Origin: Virgibacillus_F necropolis_A
GTDB lineage: Bacteria; Bacillota; Bacilli; Bacillales; Amphibacillaceae
NCBI RefSeq assembly: GCF_044793635.1
Contig: NZ_CP084992.1
Location: forward strand, 620,001 to 684,000
Direction: 5' to 3'
DNA length: 64,000 nucleotides
The position numbers and the translations under genes were made by a program. Positions 42,767 through 52,082 of this stretch are shown here, in pieces. Under the pieces are notes generated by a model, which saw only the letters and a program-made list of their open reading frames with translations, was not told the origin of the DNA and searched no databases. How positions within the stretch are numbered: the first letter of the stretch is position 1; every line of letters begins with the position of its first letter.

Positions 42767-42840
42767 TGGAGCGGGTGAAGGGAATCGAACCCTCATCATC
42801 AGCTTGGAAGGCTGAGGTTTTACCACTAAACTACACCCGC
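42767..42840 (-). tRNA. tRNA-Gly (anticodon UCC), CCA encoded
   Basis: Minus-strand cloverleaf: acceptor GCGGGTG/CACCCGC, D-arm TAGTTTAGTGGTAAAAC, anticodon loop CTTCCAA giving TCC, T-arm GAGGGTTCGATTCCCTT, discriminator T and an encoded CCA (42767-42769). First gene of a two-tRNA operon. Confidence 0.97.
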
Positions 42841-42874
42841 AAAGAATAAGACTTTAATTTAACGGACAAGAACA

Positions 42875-42903
42875 ATTATATGCACTAATACATTTTTTGT
42901 CAA
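42875..42903 (-). promoter_or_regulatory. Consensus sigma-A promoter of the tRNA operon
   Basis: Minus strand TTGACA (42898-42903), exactly 17 bp, TATAAT (42875-42880), 35 bp before tRNA-Gly. Every consensus base is matched, as expected for a stable-RNA promoter. Confidence 0.92.
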
Positions 42904-42966
42904 TACTTTACTGTGAAAAAGTATCATAGGTAAGCTTATTAATCACCGATTAACAAGCTTACGAAA

Positions 42967-43479
42967 CTATGACAATGAGGTATGATAGGTTAGCTCCTCA
43001 ACAACTTCGCCATCTAATGTATAAAAGGAAATAGATATTTTATCAAGCTCGTCCCACTCCATTATGGCATATGTTTTTACTTGTATCCTTCTAGGTAATC
43101 GAATACTTCCGGGATTGATAAAAAGCTGATTCCCCACTTTTTCAGCCCCAGCAACATGTGTATGGCCAAATCCAATAACCCGTGCATTCAATTCCTCTGC
43201 ACGATAGGACAATGTTGTTAATTCCGATTTCACTCGATGTAAATGGCCGTGTGTAACAAAGAAGTTTAGATCTCCAATTTCAATGGTTTGTTCATTTGGT
43301 AATCGATTATCATAATCACAATTTCCTCTAACTTTCACAAACCCATCTAATTGTTCCGCATCAAGTTCTAATTCTGAATCACCACAATGGATCATATGGT
43401 CAACATTTACTTGATTTTTTATTTGTGTAAGTTCATTTGTTAGTCCGTGACTATCACTTACGAATAACACCTTTGTCAC
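42967..43479 (-). CDS. ysnB: YsnB/YfcE-type metallophosphoesterase
   Basis: Predicted two-metal phosphoesterase. The 170 residues carry the calcineurin-like motifs SDSHG (10-12 region), HCGDSELEL, VRGNCDYD, VTHGHLH and GFGHTHVAG in order. GTG 43479 follows GAGAGGTGA. It is 20 bp downstream of the XTP pyrophosphatase gene, the same rph-ysnA-ysnB order as in B. subtilis. The substrate is unknown; relatives act on phosphodiesters. Confidence 0.94.
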   Translation of the reverse strand: MTKVLFVSDSHGLTNELTQIKNQVNVDHMIHCGDSELELDAEQLDGFVKVRGNCDYDNRLPNEQTIEIGDLNFFVTHGHLHRVKSELTTLSYRAEELNARVIGFGHTHVAGAEKVGNQLFINPGSIRLPRRIQVKTYAIMEWDELDKISISFYTLDGEVVEELTYHTSLS

Positions 43480-43499
43480 GATTATTCACCTCTCAGATT

Positions 43500-44093
43500 C
43501 TACAAGGTTTTTATCCAATCATCCAATTGCATGATTGCGTTTTTTCGATGACTGATTTTACTTTTTTCAACAGGGGTTAACTCTGCCATTGTTTTTTCAG
43601 CGTTTCGTGGAATGAAAATAGGATCATAACCAAATCCATGTTCACCCTTTGGTTCTGTTGCTATCGATCCTTCACAGGTACCCCTGTGTAAAATTGTTTT
43701 TTCTTCCGGAGTTGCTACCGCAAGAACACAAACAAATCGCGCTGTCCGTTTTTCTAAAGGTACCCCACTAAGCTTAGTTAGAGCCATATCCATATTTGCC
43801 TGGTCATCTTTTGTTTCTCCAGCATATCTTGCTGAATATATTCCTGGTTCGCCATTTAAAGCATCAATCTCAAGTCCCGAATCGTCAGCAAGAACTGGTA
43901 CATGCAATAGTGCCGAAATTTGTTCTGCTTTAAGTGCTGCATTTTCTTCAAATGTTGTTCCAGTTTCTTCAATATCGGGAATTTCTTCGGATAGATCCAA
44001 TAATGATAACGCCTTAATTCCATATGCTGCAAAGAAATCAATAAACTCTTTTGCTTTGCCTTTGTTTTTAGTAGCTATGATTATCTCTTTCAT
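43500..44093 (-). CDS. ysnA: XTP/dITP pyrophosphatase (RdgB/Ham1 family)
   Basis: House-cleaning enzyme that hydrolyses ITP, dITP and XTP to monophosphates. The 197 residues have the N-terminal IIIATKNKGKAKEF, the metal motif LADDSGLEIDAL near 68, and GFGYDPIFIPRNAEKTMAEL near 150. Its ATG directly adjoins the rph stop (TAAATG), so the two are coupled. Confidence 0.96.
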   Translation of the reverse strand: MKEIIIATKNKGKAKEFIDFFAAYGIKALSLLDLSEEIPDIEETGTTFEENAALKAEQISALLHVPVLADDSGLEIDALNGEPGIYSARYAGETKDDQANMDMALTKLSGVPLEKRTARFVCVLAVATPEEKTILHRGTCEGSIATEPKGEHGFGYDPIFIPRNAEKTMAELTPVEKSKISHRKNAIMQLDDWIKTL

Positions 44094-44864
44094 TTACTTT
44101 TTACCTGATGAGTGTACAGTCTTTGTTTCGCCAACTCTGTCGGCAAGTTCGCCTAGTACATTTTTTTGTTCCTCTATAATTTCCTGAAGCCCTTTTGTTG
44201 CAAGTTTCAACATGTTTTGTAGCTGATCATACGAAAATGTAGCTTCTTCTCCGGTTCCTTGAATCTCTACAAATTCCATTGCACCTGTCATTACAATGTT
44301 CATATCGACCTGTGCTTGCGAATCCTCTTCATAATTCAAATCAAGGATTTCACTTCCATTATTTAAAACTCCTACAGATGTTGCTGCTAGAAAATCTGTT
44401 ACTGGCATTTTGCTAATTGATTTTGCTTCTAGCAACTTACCAAATGCAAGCACAACTGCGACGAAAGCACCTGTAATTGATGCGGTACGAGTACCTCCAT
44501 CAGCCTGGATAACATCACAATCGACCCAAACAGTTCGTTCACCTATTTTATCTAAATCAACAACAGAACGTAAAGCGCGTCCAATCAATCGTTGAATTTC
44601 CATTGTCCTGCCACTTACTTTTCCTTTCGATGACTCCCGAATATTTCGTCTATCCGTGGCTCTAGGTAACATTGAATATTCAGCTGTTATCCATCCTTTT
44701 CCTTGTCCACGTAGAAATGGAGGCACCTTATCCTCTATACTTGCATTACAAATCACTTTCGTATCCCCAACATGAATCAATACAGATCCCTCAGGGTGTT
44801 TAATAAAATCCACAGTCATATTTATATCGCGTAGACTATCTAATTCCCTATTATCATTTCTCAA
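44094..44864 (-). CDS. rph: Ribonuclease PH
   Basis: Phosphate-dependent 3'-5' exoribonuclease that trims tRNA and rRNA ends. About 256 residues. Family signatures are HPEGSVLIHVGDTKVICNAS, GWITAEYSMLPRATDRRN, GRTMEIQRLIGRALRSVVDL and CDVIQADGGTRTASITGA. I start at TTG 44864 (AGGAGG eight bases upstream); the frame is open to 44939 but the extra 25 residues do not match the family and include the ribosome site. It is followed with no gap by the pyrophosphatase gene. Confidence 0.96.
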   Translation of the reverse strand: MRNDNRELDSLRDINMTVDFIKHPEGSVLIHVGDTKVICNASIEDKVPPFLRGQGKGWITAEYSMLPRATDRRNIRESSKGKVSGRTMEIQRLIGRALRSVVDLDKIGERTVWVDCDVIQADGGTRTASITGAFVAVVLAFGKLLEAKSISKMPVTDFLAATSVGVLNNGSEILDLNYEEDSQAQVDMNIVMTGAMEFVEIQGTGEEATFSYDQLQNMLKLATKGLQEIIEEQKNVLGELADRVGETKTVHSSGKK

Positions 44865-44973
44865 AAAAACCGCCTCCTCAATTCCAAAATCAATCGTAAC
44901 ATATTTTTTACAAAGAAACATGCATATACTATCCTCCAAATCCCAAAAATTATTCTAGACCCTATTCTCATTA

Positions 44974-45012
44974 CAAGCAAAAAAAGGCTGCCAAACAGCC
45001 TTTTTTTGCTTG
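44974..45012 (-). terminator. gerM terminator, perfect palindrome
   Basis: Perfect 17-bp stem of CAAGCAAAAAAAGGCTG and its complement (44974-44990 with 44996-45012), U-rich on either strand; 26 bp past the gerM stop. Confidence 0.85.
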
Positions 45013-45037
45013 CATAAATCTCTACATCTTTACTTAA

Positions 45038-46114
45038 TTATAACTTTTCAGCAGGCATAATCATTTTCTTTGTAACTGGTTCCGTATATTCTTTTCCGCT
45101 TTCATTGAATATCTGTTCTACCTGCATAACATTAACATCTACAGCTTTAACTTCATCACTCTCTGTTAATGTTCTAACTAAAGTTTCTACAACATTATTG
45201 GCGATTGTGGCCTTATCTTTATCCATTAAGATATCACTATTGAATACTAGCTTAAGCACACCATCATTTAATTGTGGTTCTTCCATTAATGAAACTGATG
45301 GGTTAAATACTGTCATAACGTTTGCATTGTATTGTGGCCCTTCTATCAAGGCACTTACAATTGATTCATATTCATTTGATTCGTTCATCTCAATATACTG
45401 CGTTACTGGAACAAAATAGTTTGTATCTTTGTGTTCGGTTGGATAATACAGTGTAACTGGCTCGCTCTCTAAATAATCTATTGTATCCGTTTGAATCATG
45501 TTTATACCGTTAGCTCTTGAATAACCCTCAGATACCGGCGTACCATTTACCGGCATTGAATTTACAGGATATCCGTTAATCCAAAGCTTAACCTTATCCA
45601 CACTTTCAAATTGAGTTAAGGTATATGTCATTGCTTGTAATACTTCCAGCTCCTCTTCTGCTTTATATTCCTTAAAGTTGTTGGAAACATCTACAATCAT
45701 GGTACCGTTCTCTTGTAAATCTAATCCGAGAATTTCAGTACCTGCTGGTAATACTGCCTGAAACCCATTTGGTAAAAGCTGTGTTATAGGACCACCTTTA
45801 ACTAAATATTCTAGTGCTTGTGTAGCAACCTCTTTTGTTGCTGGTAGTTCAACTGTATGAGGGACTACCATCCCATTTGAATCAAGCAAAAATAACTGTG
45901 TTTCAACTGTTTCTTTTGTAACCTCTCCTTCTGTACCCTCTTTTTTTGCATCCTCTTTTGTTACTTCAGAGTCTGCATTTTCTGTACTATTTACTTCTGT
46001 AGCATCCTGCGGTGGATCCACTTTATCCAATGATTGCTCCCCTTGAAAACACCCAGTTAATATTACGGAAATACTCATTATACCTGTCAATACTAATATA
46101 CCGCGCACTCGCAT
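45038..46114 (-). CDS. gerM: Spore germination/sporulation lipoprotein GerM
   Basis: GerM is needed for sporulation (forespore-mother cell channel) and germination. It has 358 residues: a signal peptide with lipobox ILTGC (Cys near 22), an acidic Thr-rich linker, then two GerM domains, about 85-210 (QALEYLVKGGPITQLLPNGFQAVLP) and 225-345 (IVSALIEGPQYNANVMTVF), each of the ring-building type. ATG 46114 follows AGGAGGGAA. It lies between racE and rph as in B. subtilis. Confidence 0.95.
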   Translation of the reverse strand: MRVRGILVLTGIMSISVILTGCFQGEQSLDKVDPPQDATEVNSTENADSEVTKEDAKKEGTEGEVTKETVETQLFLLDSNGMVVPHTVELPATKEVATQALEYLVKGGPITQLLPNGFQAVLPAGTEILGLDLQENGTMIVDVSNNFKEYKAEEELEVLQAMTYTLTQFESVDKVKLWINGYPVNSMPVNGTPVSEGYSRANGINMIQTDTIDYLESEPVTLYYPTEHKDTNYFVPVTQYIEMNESNEYESIVSALIEGPQYNANVMTVFNPSVSLMEEPQLNDGVLKLVFNSDILMDKDKATIANNVVETLVRTLTESDEVKAVDVNVMQVEQIFNESGKEYTEPVTKKMIMPAEKL

Positions 46115-46212
46115 GTTATTCCCTCCTACGATGGTTTGTACTACTATATATACGAGTCCATCGTAAAATTAGACCAAACCTGTACAAATATTTATATAAA
46201 ATAATTTGAAAT

Positions 46213-46241
46213 AAAAAAAAGACCCTGTGTATACAGAATCT
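46213..46241 (-). terminator. racE terminator
   Basis: AGATTCTGT with ACAGGGTCT (nine pairs, GU allowed, 46220-46241 on the minus strand) followed by eight T, directly after the racE stop. Confidence 0.8.
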
Positions 46242-46242
46242 A

Positions 46243-47058
46243 TTAATTAATGGTGGCACGCTCAATAACGACTGTTTGTGCCTTGTTTTCTGGGCCCTGG
46301 AAAATGCGTTGTGTAATCTTTTTAAATGTAGCTAGTTCACCAGTAGTATAGAATTGATGGTATGGAATCCGATCACCTTTATACAGTATTTCATGATATT
46401 CTAAAATTGTACTTGTCTCACGCGCAGTTTCTTCACTTGATGAGATGATAGAAACATGTTTGCCAATAACCTGTTGGATGGTATCTTTTATTAATGGATA
46501 ATGTGTACACCCAAGTATCAATGTATCGATATGATTATTTCTTTTCATTGGATCCAATGTTTCAGAAACAATCTGGAATGTAGTATCTCCCTGCAGAATA
46601 CCTTTTTCTACCATCGGCACAAATAACGGACAAGCTAATGCATTTATATGAATCCCAGAATGTATGTTTAATAACGCCTCTGGATATGCTTTACTTCGAA
46701 TCGTTCCATCCGTACCAATAACACCAATATGCTTATTTTGTGTAGCGTTTATAGCTGCACGCGCACCTGGATTTATAACACCAATTACAGGAATGTTTAA
46801 TTGCTCCTGTAATTCGGTTAATGTGAATGCAGTAGCTGTATTACATGCTACTACTAACATTTTAATCTTCTTGTCCAGCAAAAAATCCACCATTTCCCAT
46901 GTGAATTTTTTCACTTCTTTTTCAGATCTAGGTCCATATGGGCATCTTAATGTATCCCCAACATAAAGTAGATTTTCTTTAGGTAATTGTCGCATTAATT
47001 CATGTGCAACGGTTAGACCACCTACACCTGAATCAATGACACCGATTGCTTGATCCAA
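46243..47058 (-). CDS. racE: Glutamate racemase
   Basis: Supplies D-glutamate for peptidoglycan. The 271 residues include GVIDSGVGGLTVAHEL at the N-terminus, catalytic cysteine 1 in VVACNTATAFTL near 73, and cysteine 2 in LILGCTHYPLI near 185. The start is TTG 47058 after GAAGAGGCGAT. It is 23 bp downstream of the MarR-type gene, in the conserved ysmB-racE-gerM-rph order. Confidence 0.96.
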   Translation of the reverse strand: MDQAIGVIDSGVGGLTVAHELMRQLPKENLLYVGDTLRCPYGPRSEKEVKKFTWEMVDFLLDKKIKMLVVACNTATAFTLTELQEQLNIPVIGVINPGARAAINATQNKHIGVIGTDGTIRSKAYPEALLNIHSGIHINALACPLFVPMVEKGILQGDTTFQIVSETLDPMKRNNHIDTLILGCTHYPLIKDTIQQVIGKHVSIISSSEETARETSTILEYHEILYKGDRIPYHQFYTTGELATFKKITQRIFQGPENKAQTVVIERATIN

Positions 47059-47081
47059 CGATAATCGCCTCTTCTAAGTTG

Positions 47082-47534
47082 TTATTTTTCATTAACACAT
47101 TTCATTTGTTCATGCAAAAATGATAATAATTTATTTAAGGTTTCCGTTTCTTCGTCCGAAAAGTTTGTTAACACTTCTCCCAGGTATTCTTGTCTTTTCT
47201 TAATCACTTCATGAATGATTGTATTTCCTTTTTCTAATACATGTATTCGCACAACTCGCCGATCGTTCAGATCACGTACTCGTTCAACTAATTCATTCTT
47301 CTCCATGCGATCAACTAAATCAGTTGTAGTACTAAATGCAAGACCATTCTTATTTGATAACTCACCAATAGTTAAATCGCCTTCTTCTAACAGCCATTGT
47401 AAGGCTATAAACTGTGGTGAAGTAATAGGGTAATTAGTTAAAATTTTTCGTCCATTTTGTTTAATTGCTCCAGCTATATAACGAAGTCTTTTTTCAGCAT
47501 CAGCAATTGCTGTCGTTGTTACGCTATTTTCCAA
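47082..47534 (-). CDS. ysmB: MarR-family transcriptional regulator YsmB
   Basis: Winged-helix repressor-type protein of 150 residues. The DNA-binding part contains LTIGELSNKNGLAFSTTTDLVDRMEKNELVER (helix-turn-helix about 57-88) and the wing DRRVVRIHV, flanked by dimerisation helices. I take TTG 47534, seven bases after GGAGGT; the frame starts five codons earlier over that ribosome site. It lies upstream of racE; targets and ligand are unknown. Confidence 0.9.
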   Translation of the reverse strand: MENSVTTTAIADAEKRLRYIAGAIKQNGRKILTNYPITSPQFIALQWLLEEGDLTIGELSNKNGLAFSTTTDLVDRMEKNELVERVRDLNDRRVVRIHVLEKGNTIIHEVIKKRQEYLGEVLTNFSDEETETLNKLLSFLHEQMKCVNEK

Positions 47535-47685
47535 GTGCGTTACCTCCAATAATAGTTCGTCAATCTACCTATATTTTAACATAATATAAATACATATACT
47601 TATATTATACCGCCTGAGTTTATTGTGTACATAAATTTTGAAAAAATAGTGCAACCATTTATCCAATATGGATTAAATTGTGTGC

Positions 47686-47712
47686 ACTGATTATATTAGG
47701 ATTCATAAGCTA
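47686..47712 (+). promoter_or_regulatory. Sigma-K promoter of gerE
   Basis: AC (47686-47687), 16-bp spacer, CATAAGCTA (47704-47712), an exact CATAnnnTA match, 60 bp before the gerE start. gerE is a known sigma-K gene in B. subtilis, so this is an internal check for the other sigma-K calls here. Confidence 0.78.
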
Positions 47713-47772
47713 TATTGACTAAATAATTTCCCTTCGTTATACAGCTTTATGTCAGCAAGGAGGGGTTAACAT

Positions 47773-47997
47773 TTGAAGGACAACGACTACAAACCAAAGC
47801 AATTATTAACAAAAAGGGAAAAAGAAGTCTTCGAGTTACTCGTACAAGACAAAACAACTAAGGAAATTGCCCAAGAATTGTTTATATCTGAAAAAACTGT
47901 CCGAAATCACATATCAAATGCTATGCAAAAGTTAGGAGTCAAAGGGCGATCGCAAGCTGTGCTAGAGCTTATTCGTATGGGCGAATTAAAGCTCTAA
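47773..47997 (+). CDS. gerE: Spore-coat gene regulator GerE
   Basis: LuxR/FixJ-type DNA-binding protein that activates or represses sigma-K-dependent coat genes late in sporulation. It has 74 residues, essentially one HTH domain: LLTKREKEVFELLVQDKTTKEIAQEL with SEKTVRNHISNAMQKLGVKGRSQAV, no receiver domain. TTG 47773 follows AGGAGG. It is on the plus strand between the minus-strand ysmB and ysmA, as in bacilli. It probably acts on the coat genes at 33-38 kb. Confidence 0.97.
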   Translation: MKDNDYKPKQLLTKREKEVFELLVQDKTTKEIAQELFISEKTVRNHISNAMQKLGVKGRSQAVLELIRMGELKL

Positions 47998-48035
47998 AAA
48001 AAACCGACTATCTATTTATGGTAGTCGGTTTTTGT
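47995..48035. terminator. Bidirectional terminator between gerE and ysmA
   Basis: AAAACCGACTA and TAGTCGGTTTT form the stem, with A and T runs outside; each strand's gene ends within a few bases of it. Confidence 0.85.
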
Positions 48036-48038
48036 TCA

Positions 48039-48482
48039 TTAGACATGTATTATATTTTCTTTCATTTGATCGCTTAGCGGGACTGGTTTCCCTGTTTTCG
48101 GATTAACATAAACCAATCTTCCACGACCTGTTAGGCACAGTTTATCATCCTGATTAATCCCCATGTAATGAACATCAATAGAAGTATTACCTATGTGATT
48201 TACTTTGACATAAAGCTCTAACTTATCATTAAAAAACATCTGATGATGATAATCACATTGTAAGTCAGCAGCTACCGGGATTCCATTCTCGCCGTTTGGA
48301 TTATCGAATAAACCTACCGACTTTAAAAATTCAATCCGAGCTTCTTCAAAATATATAAATGGTGAAACATTATTTACATGACCAAACATATCCGTTTCGG
48401 AAAACCGAATATTTATTGGTACAGAAAAAGAGAAAGATTCTCTCCATTCAATCATATCTTCTATATATGGTATTGATTTCAT
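48039..48482 (-). CDS. ysmA: Acyl-CoA thioesterase YsmA (hotdog fold)
   Basis: Predicted 4-hydroxybenzoyl-CoA thioesterase-like enzyme of 147 residues. The hotdog motif IRFSETDMFGHVNNVSPFIYFEEARIEFL carries the catalytic Asp region near 30; the C-terminus has GRGRLVYVNPKTGKPVPL. ATG 48482 follows GGAG. It lies just downstream of sdhB behind a terminator, as in B. subtilis. Substrate unknown. Confidence 0.92.
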   Translation of the reverse strand: MKSIPYIEDMIEWRESFSFSVPINIRFSETDMFGHVNNVSPFIYFEEARIEFLKSVGLFDNPNGENGIPVAADLQCDYHHQMFFNDKLELYVKVNHIGNTSIDVHYMGINQDDKLCLTGRGRLVYVNPKTGKPVPLSDQMKENIIHV

Positions 48483-48525
48483 CTACTACATCTCCTTGTG
48501 TGGCTTTGCTTTTCCTAAAGAATAT

Positions 48526-48556
48526 AAATAACCCCACCACAACGTTGGGTGGGGTC
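48526..48556 (-). terminator. sdhCAB terminator
   Basis: GC-rich stem ACCCCACC with GGTGGGGT on the minus strand, followed by TATTTATA; 26 bp past the sdhB stop. Confidence 0.78.
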
Positions 48557-48581
48557 ACTTCATATTCGTTCATCAGTGTGA

Positions 48582-49346
48582 TTAATATGCGTTGTCACTA
48601 CCAAAGAAGTTTTTAAATGCTTGAATATTTGTTGCTCTATTCATTGCAGCAATGGATGTTGTTAATGGAATACCTTTCGGACATACTTCCACACAGTTTT
48701 GTGCGTTACCACATCCGGTAACTCCACCATCCTGCATAAGTCCTTCTAAACGATCACTCGCATTCATATCTCCAGTTGGATGTGCATTAAACAAGCGTGC
48801 TTGAGAAAGAGCTGCTGGTCCGATGAAATCTGACTTATCATTAACATTTGGACATGCTTCTAAACATACACCACAAGTCATACATTTCGAGAGTTCATAT
48901 GCCCATTGACGTTTTTTCTCTGGCATACGTGGTCCAGGTCCCAAGTCATATGTACCATCAATTGGCACCCAGGCTTTAATTTGTTTCAAAGCATCAAACA
49001 TTTGCTCACGATCAATAATTAAATCACGAACAACTGGAAATGTTGACATTGGTTCAAGATGAATTGGTTGTTCTAACTGATCAACCAAAGCAGCACACGA
49101 TTGTCTTGCTGTTCCATTAATCACCATAGAACAAGCGCCACAAACTTCTTCCAAACAGTTCATATCCCAATATACAGGTGCTGTTTCTTCCCCATCTGCA
49201 TTTATAGGATTTTGTCGTATTTCCATTAACCCAGAAATAACATTCATATTTTTTTTATAAGGAACATTGAATGTTTCCTTATAAGGAGCAGAATCCGGGC
49301 TGTCTTGTCTAGTTATGATAAATTTAACTGTTTTTTCTTCAGCCAT
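48582..49346 (-). CDS. sdhB: Succinate dehydrogenase iron-sulphur subunit
   Basis: Electron-transfer subunit of complex II. The 254 residues hold three cluster motifs: 2Fe-2S with LEEVCGACSMVING near 66-78 and the downstream RQSCAAL, 4Fe-4S CMTCGVCLEACPNV near 155, and 3Fe-4S with CGNAQNCVEVCPKGIPL near 210. ATG 49346. It is third in sdhCAB, 16 bp after sdhA, and completes the TCA cycle/respiratory link to menaquinone. Confidence 0.97.
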   Translation of the reverse strand: MAEEKTVKFIITRQDSPDSAPYKETFNVPYKKNMNVISGLMEIRQNPINADGEETAPVYWDMNCLEEVCGACSMVINGTARQSCAALVDQLEQPIHLEPMSTFPVVRDLIIDREQMFDALKQIKAWVPIDGTYDLGPGPRMPEKKRQWAYELSKCMTCGVCLEACPNVNDKSDFIGPAALSQARLFNAHPTGDMNASDRLEGLMQDGGVTGCGNAQNCVEVCPKGIPLTTSIAAMNRATNIQAFKNFFGSDNAY

Positions 49347-49362
49347 TTTTAACTTTCTCCCC

Positions 49363-51114
49363 TCAGTGTTTTTTAGAATAATCCCTTAATCTCGGTTTAA
49401 TTAAAGATGTATCTACTTCTTCGTATGTTAATACTGGAGCGTTTTTATCTTTATCAAATGTTGCAATGGTAGTCTTCAACCAATCCTCGTCATTACGATC
49501 AGGATAATCCGGTTTATAGTGTGCTCCACGACTCTCATTACGATTGTATGCTCCTTGTGTAATGACTCGTGCCAAATGAAGCATATTCTTCAGTTGACGC
49601 GTAAACATTACACCTTGGTTACTCCAGCGTGAGGTATCATTAATACTGATTTTTTCCCAACGTTCCTGAAGTTCTTTAAGTTTTTCATCCGTTTTTAGAA
49701 GTTTATCATTATGACGGACTACAGTAACATTATCTGTCATCCATTCTCCAAGCTCTTTATGAATCCGGTAAGCATTTTCTTCCCCATCCATTTTCATTAG
49801 CTCGTCAAACTTTCTTTGTTCCTCTTTTTGACTATTTTCAAATAGTTCAGGTGACATATCTTCAACATGTGTTTCAAGTTCTTCCGTGTATTTGATTGCG
49901 TTAGGTCCTGCAACAGATCCGCCATAAATAGCCGATAGCAATGAGTTTGCACCCAAACGGTTTCCACCATGTTGTGAATAATCACATTCTCCGCAAGCGA
50001 ATATACCAGGAATACTTGTCATCTGATCGAAGTCCACCCAAAGTCCGCCCATTGAATAGTGAACAGCAGGGAAAATTTTCATTGGAACTTTACGTGGATC
50101 TTCACCAACGAATTTTTCATAGATTTCAATGATTCCACCAAGTTTAACATCCAATTCCTTTGGATCCTTATGTGATAAATCAAGGTAGACCATATTTTCA
50201 CCGTTAATACCAAGCTTTTGGTTAACACATACATCAAAAATCTCACGGGTCGCAATATCACGCGTAACAAGGTTTCCGTAAGCAGGATATTTTTCTTCTA
50301 GGAAATACCAAGGTTCTCCATCTTTATACGTCCAGACACGACCACCCTCACCACGTGCAGATTCACTCATTAAACGCAGCTTGTCATCACCGGGAATTGC
50401 TGTTGGATGAATTTGAATAAATTCACCGTTAGCGTATTTTGCACCCTGTTGATACAAAATACTTGCGGCAGAACCAGTATTAATAATTGAGTTAGTTGAC
50501 TTACCGAAAATAATCCCAGGGCCACCTGTAGACATGATAGTAGCATCAGATGGGAAAGATTTAATCTCATGTGATTTGATATCTTGGGCCACAATTCCTT
50601 TTCCTACACCCTCATCATCAAGGATTGCTCCAAGGAATTCCCAGCCTTCAAATTTCGTAACTAAACCTTCCACTTCATAACGTCGAACCTGCTCGTCTAA
50701 TGCATATAATAATTGTTGTCCTGTAGTTGCCCCAGCGTAAGCCGTACGATGAACAGATGTTCCGCCAAAGCGTCTAAAATCAAGCAGACCTTCTGGTGTA
50801 CGATTAAACATTACTCCCATGCGGTCCAGCATATTTATAATACTAGGTGCTGCTTCACACATCTCTTTAACTGGTGGCTGATTTGCCAAGAAATCTCCAC
50901 CATAAACTGTATCATCAAAATGATGCCAAGGTGAGTCTCCTTCACCTTTTGTGTTTACAGCACCATTAATACCACCTTGGGCACATACAGAGTGAGAGCG
51001 TTTAACAGGGACAATAGAAAATAGATCTACGTTTACACCCGCCTCAGCTGCTTTAATTGTTGCCATCAGCCCGGCAAGTCCACCGCCTACCACGATGACT
51101 TTTTTATTACTCAT
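49363..51114 (-). CDS. sdhA: Succinate dehydrogenase flavoprotein subunit
   Basis: Oxidises succinate to fumarate using covalently bound FAD. The 583 residues have the dinucleotide fold VIVVGGGLAGLMATIKAAEAG at 5-25, the FAD-linking His in KRSHSVCAQGGINGA near 40, substrate-site motifs HPTAIPGDDKLRLMSESARGEGG, MGGLWVDFDQMTSIPGIFACGEC, and HGGNRLGANSLLSAIYGG. ATG 51114 with GAGGGAGTG upstream. The middle gene of the operon. Confidence 0.98.
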   Translation of the reverse strand: MSNKKVIVVGGGLAGLMATIKAAEAGVNVDLFSIVPVKRSHSVCAQGGINGAVNTKGEGDSPWHHFDDTVYGGDFLANQPPVKEMCEAAPSIINMLDRMGVMFNRTPEGLLDFRRFGGTSVHRTAYAGATTGQQLLYALDEQVRRYEVEGLVTKFEGWEFLGAILDDEGVGKGIVAQDIKSHEIKSFPSDATIMSTGGPGIIFGKSTNSIINTGSAASILYQQGAKYANGEFIQIHPTAIPGDDKLRLMSESARGEGGRVWTYKDGEPWYFLEEKYPAYGNLVTRDIATREIFDVCVNQKLGINGENMVYLDLSHKDPKELDVKLGGIIEIYEKFVGEDPRKVPMKIFPAVHYSMGGLWVDFDQMTSIPGIFACGECDYSQHGGNRLGANSLLSAIYGGSVAGPNAIKYTEELETHVEDMSPELFENSQKEEQRKFDELMKMDGEENAYRIHKELGEWMTDNVTVVRHNDKLLKTDEKLKELQERWEKISINDTSRWSNQGVMFTRQLKNMLHLARVITQGAYNRNESRGAHYKPDYPDRNDEDWLKTTIATFDKDKNAPVLTYEEVDTSLIKPRLRDYSKKH

Positions 51115-51145
51115 TATATATACTCACTCCCTCTATTGGTAAAAC

Positions 51146-51766
51146 TTATACGCCATAAGCAAATGCAATTAAGGCTCTTACACCTATATAACTTAAGGCT
51201 AAAAAGACAATTAGTGTTGCATATGTAGCAATTTTTTGAGATCTAGGTGATTGGGTAATTCCCCATGATACCAAGAAGCTCCATAATCCATTAGCAAAAT
51301 GGAATGTAGTTGAAATAACACCGATAATATAGAACCAAAACATTACAGGGCTTGATAAAATACCTTCCATTAGGCTGTAATTTGCTTCTGCATTTCCAAG
51401 TCCAATTTGAATACGTGTTTCCCAAATATGCCATGCAATAAAAATAAGCGTAATAATTCCAGTTATACGTTGAACGTAAAACATCCAGTTACGGAAGAAT
51501 CCGTATCTTTTTACATTGTTTTTTGCAACAAATACAATGTACACCCCTAAAATTGCATGAAACAAAATTGGTAAATAAATGATAACTGTTTCTAATACCA
51601 ACTTAAATGGTAAGCTAGATAAAACACCTGCTGCTTGATTAAAACTTTCTCTACCGTACACAGCAAAATGATTCACCACTAAATGCTGAATCAAGAAAAT
51701 TCCAATTGGAATTACACCTAAAAGTGAGTGTAATCTACGATAATTAAATTCGCTACGTCCCGCCAT
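51146..51766 (-). CDS. sdhC: Succinate dehydrogenase cytochrome b558 subunit
   Basis: Membrane anchor that binds two haems b and passes electrons to menaquinone. The 206 residues have five membrane spans, with His in LLGVIPIGIFLIQHLVVNH, LFHAILGVY, IAWHIWETR and TFHFANGLWSF as probable axial ligands. ATG 51766. First gene of sdhCAB; the promoter must lie in the 316-bp gap to yslB. Confidence 0.96.
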   Translation of the reverse strand: MAGRSEFNYRRLHSLLGVIPIGIFLIQHLVVNHFAVYGRESFNQAAGVLSSLPFKLVLETVIIYLPILFHAILGVYIVFVAKNNVKRYGFFRNWMFYVQRITGIITLIFIAWHIWETRIQIGLGNAEANYSLMEGILSSPVMFWFYIIGVISTTFHFANGLWSFLVSWGITQSPRSQKIATYATLIVFLALSYIGVRALIAFAYGV

Positions 51767-51970
51767 GCGTTACCCCCCTTAGTAATATAATTATGCTATT
51801 TTGATGCACAAATCCTTAAACATTATTTATTCAGCATTTATTATTCCCTAATATTGCCCGTTAATGTACAATTTGTGACATATTTATTGTACTTCTATCT
51901 CTGAAAAGCGTCAAGAAAAGGAGTCATTTAATTTTAATATGGCTCATTCTGCTTATTCGAAAAAAAAATT

Positions 51971-52009
51971 TGATGTACACTTGCACATCAGACGAATTAT
52001 ATAGATAAT
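51971..52009 (+). promoter_or_regulatory. Candidate yslB promoter with overlapping dyad
   Basis: TTGCAC (51981-51986), 17-bp spacer, GATAAT (52004-52009), 74 bp before yslB. A dyad TGATGT-N8-ACATCA (51971-51990) overlaps the -35 and could bind a regulator. The rest of the gap 51767-51970 is AT-rich and must hold the sdhC promoter; I see no other feature. Confidence 0.4.
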
Positions 52010-52082
52010 AATACTAGCAAACTATAATACTTACATTAAATATTGCTATTTGATTGGACAGTACACAGAAAGGATGACATCC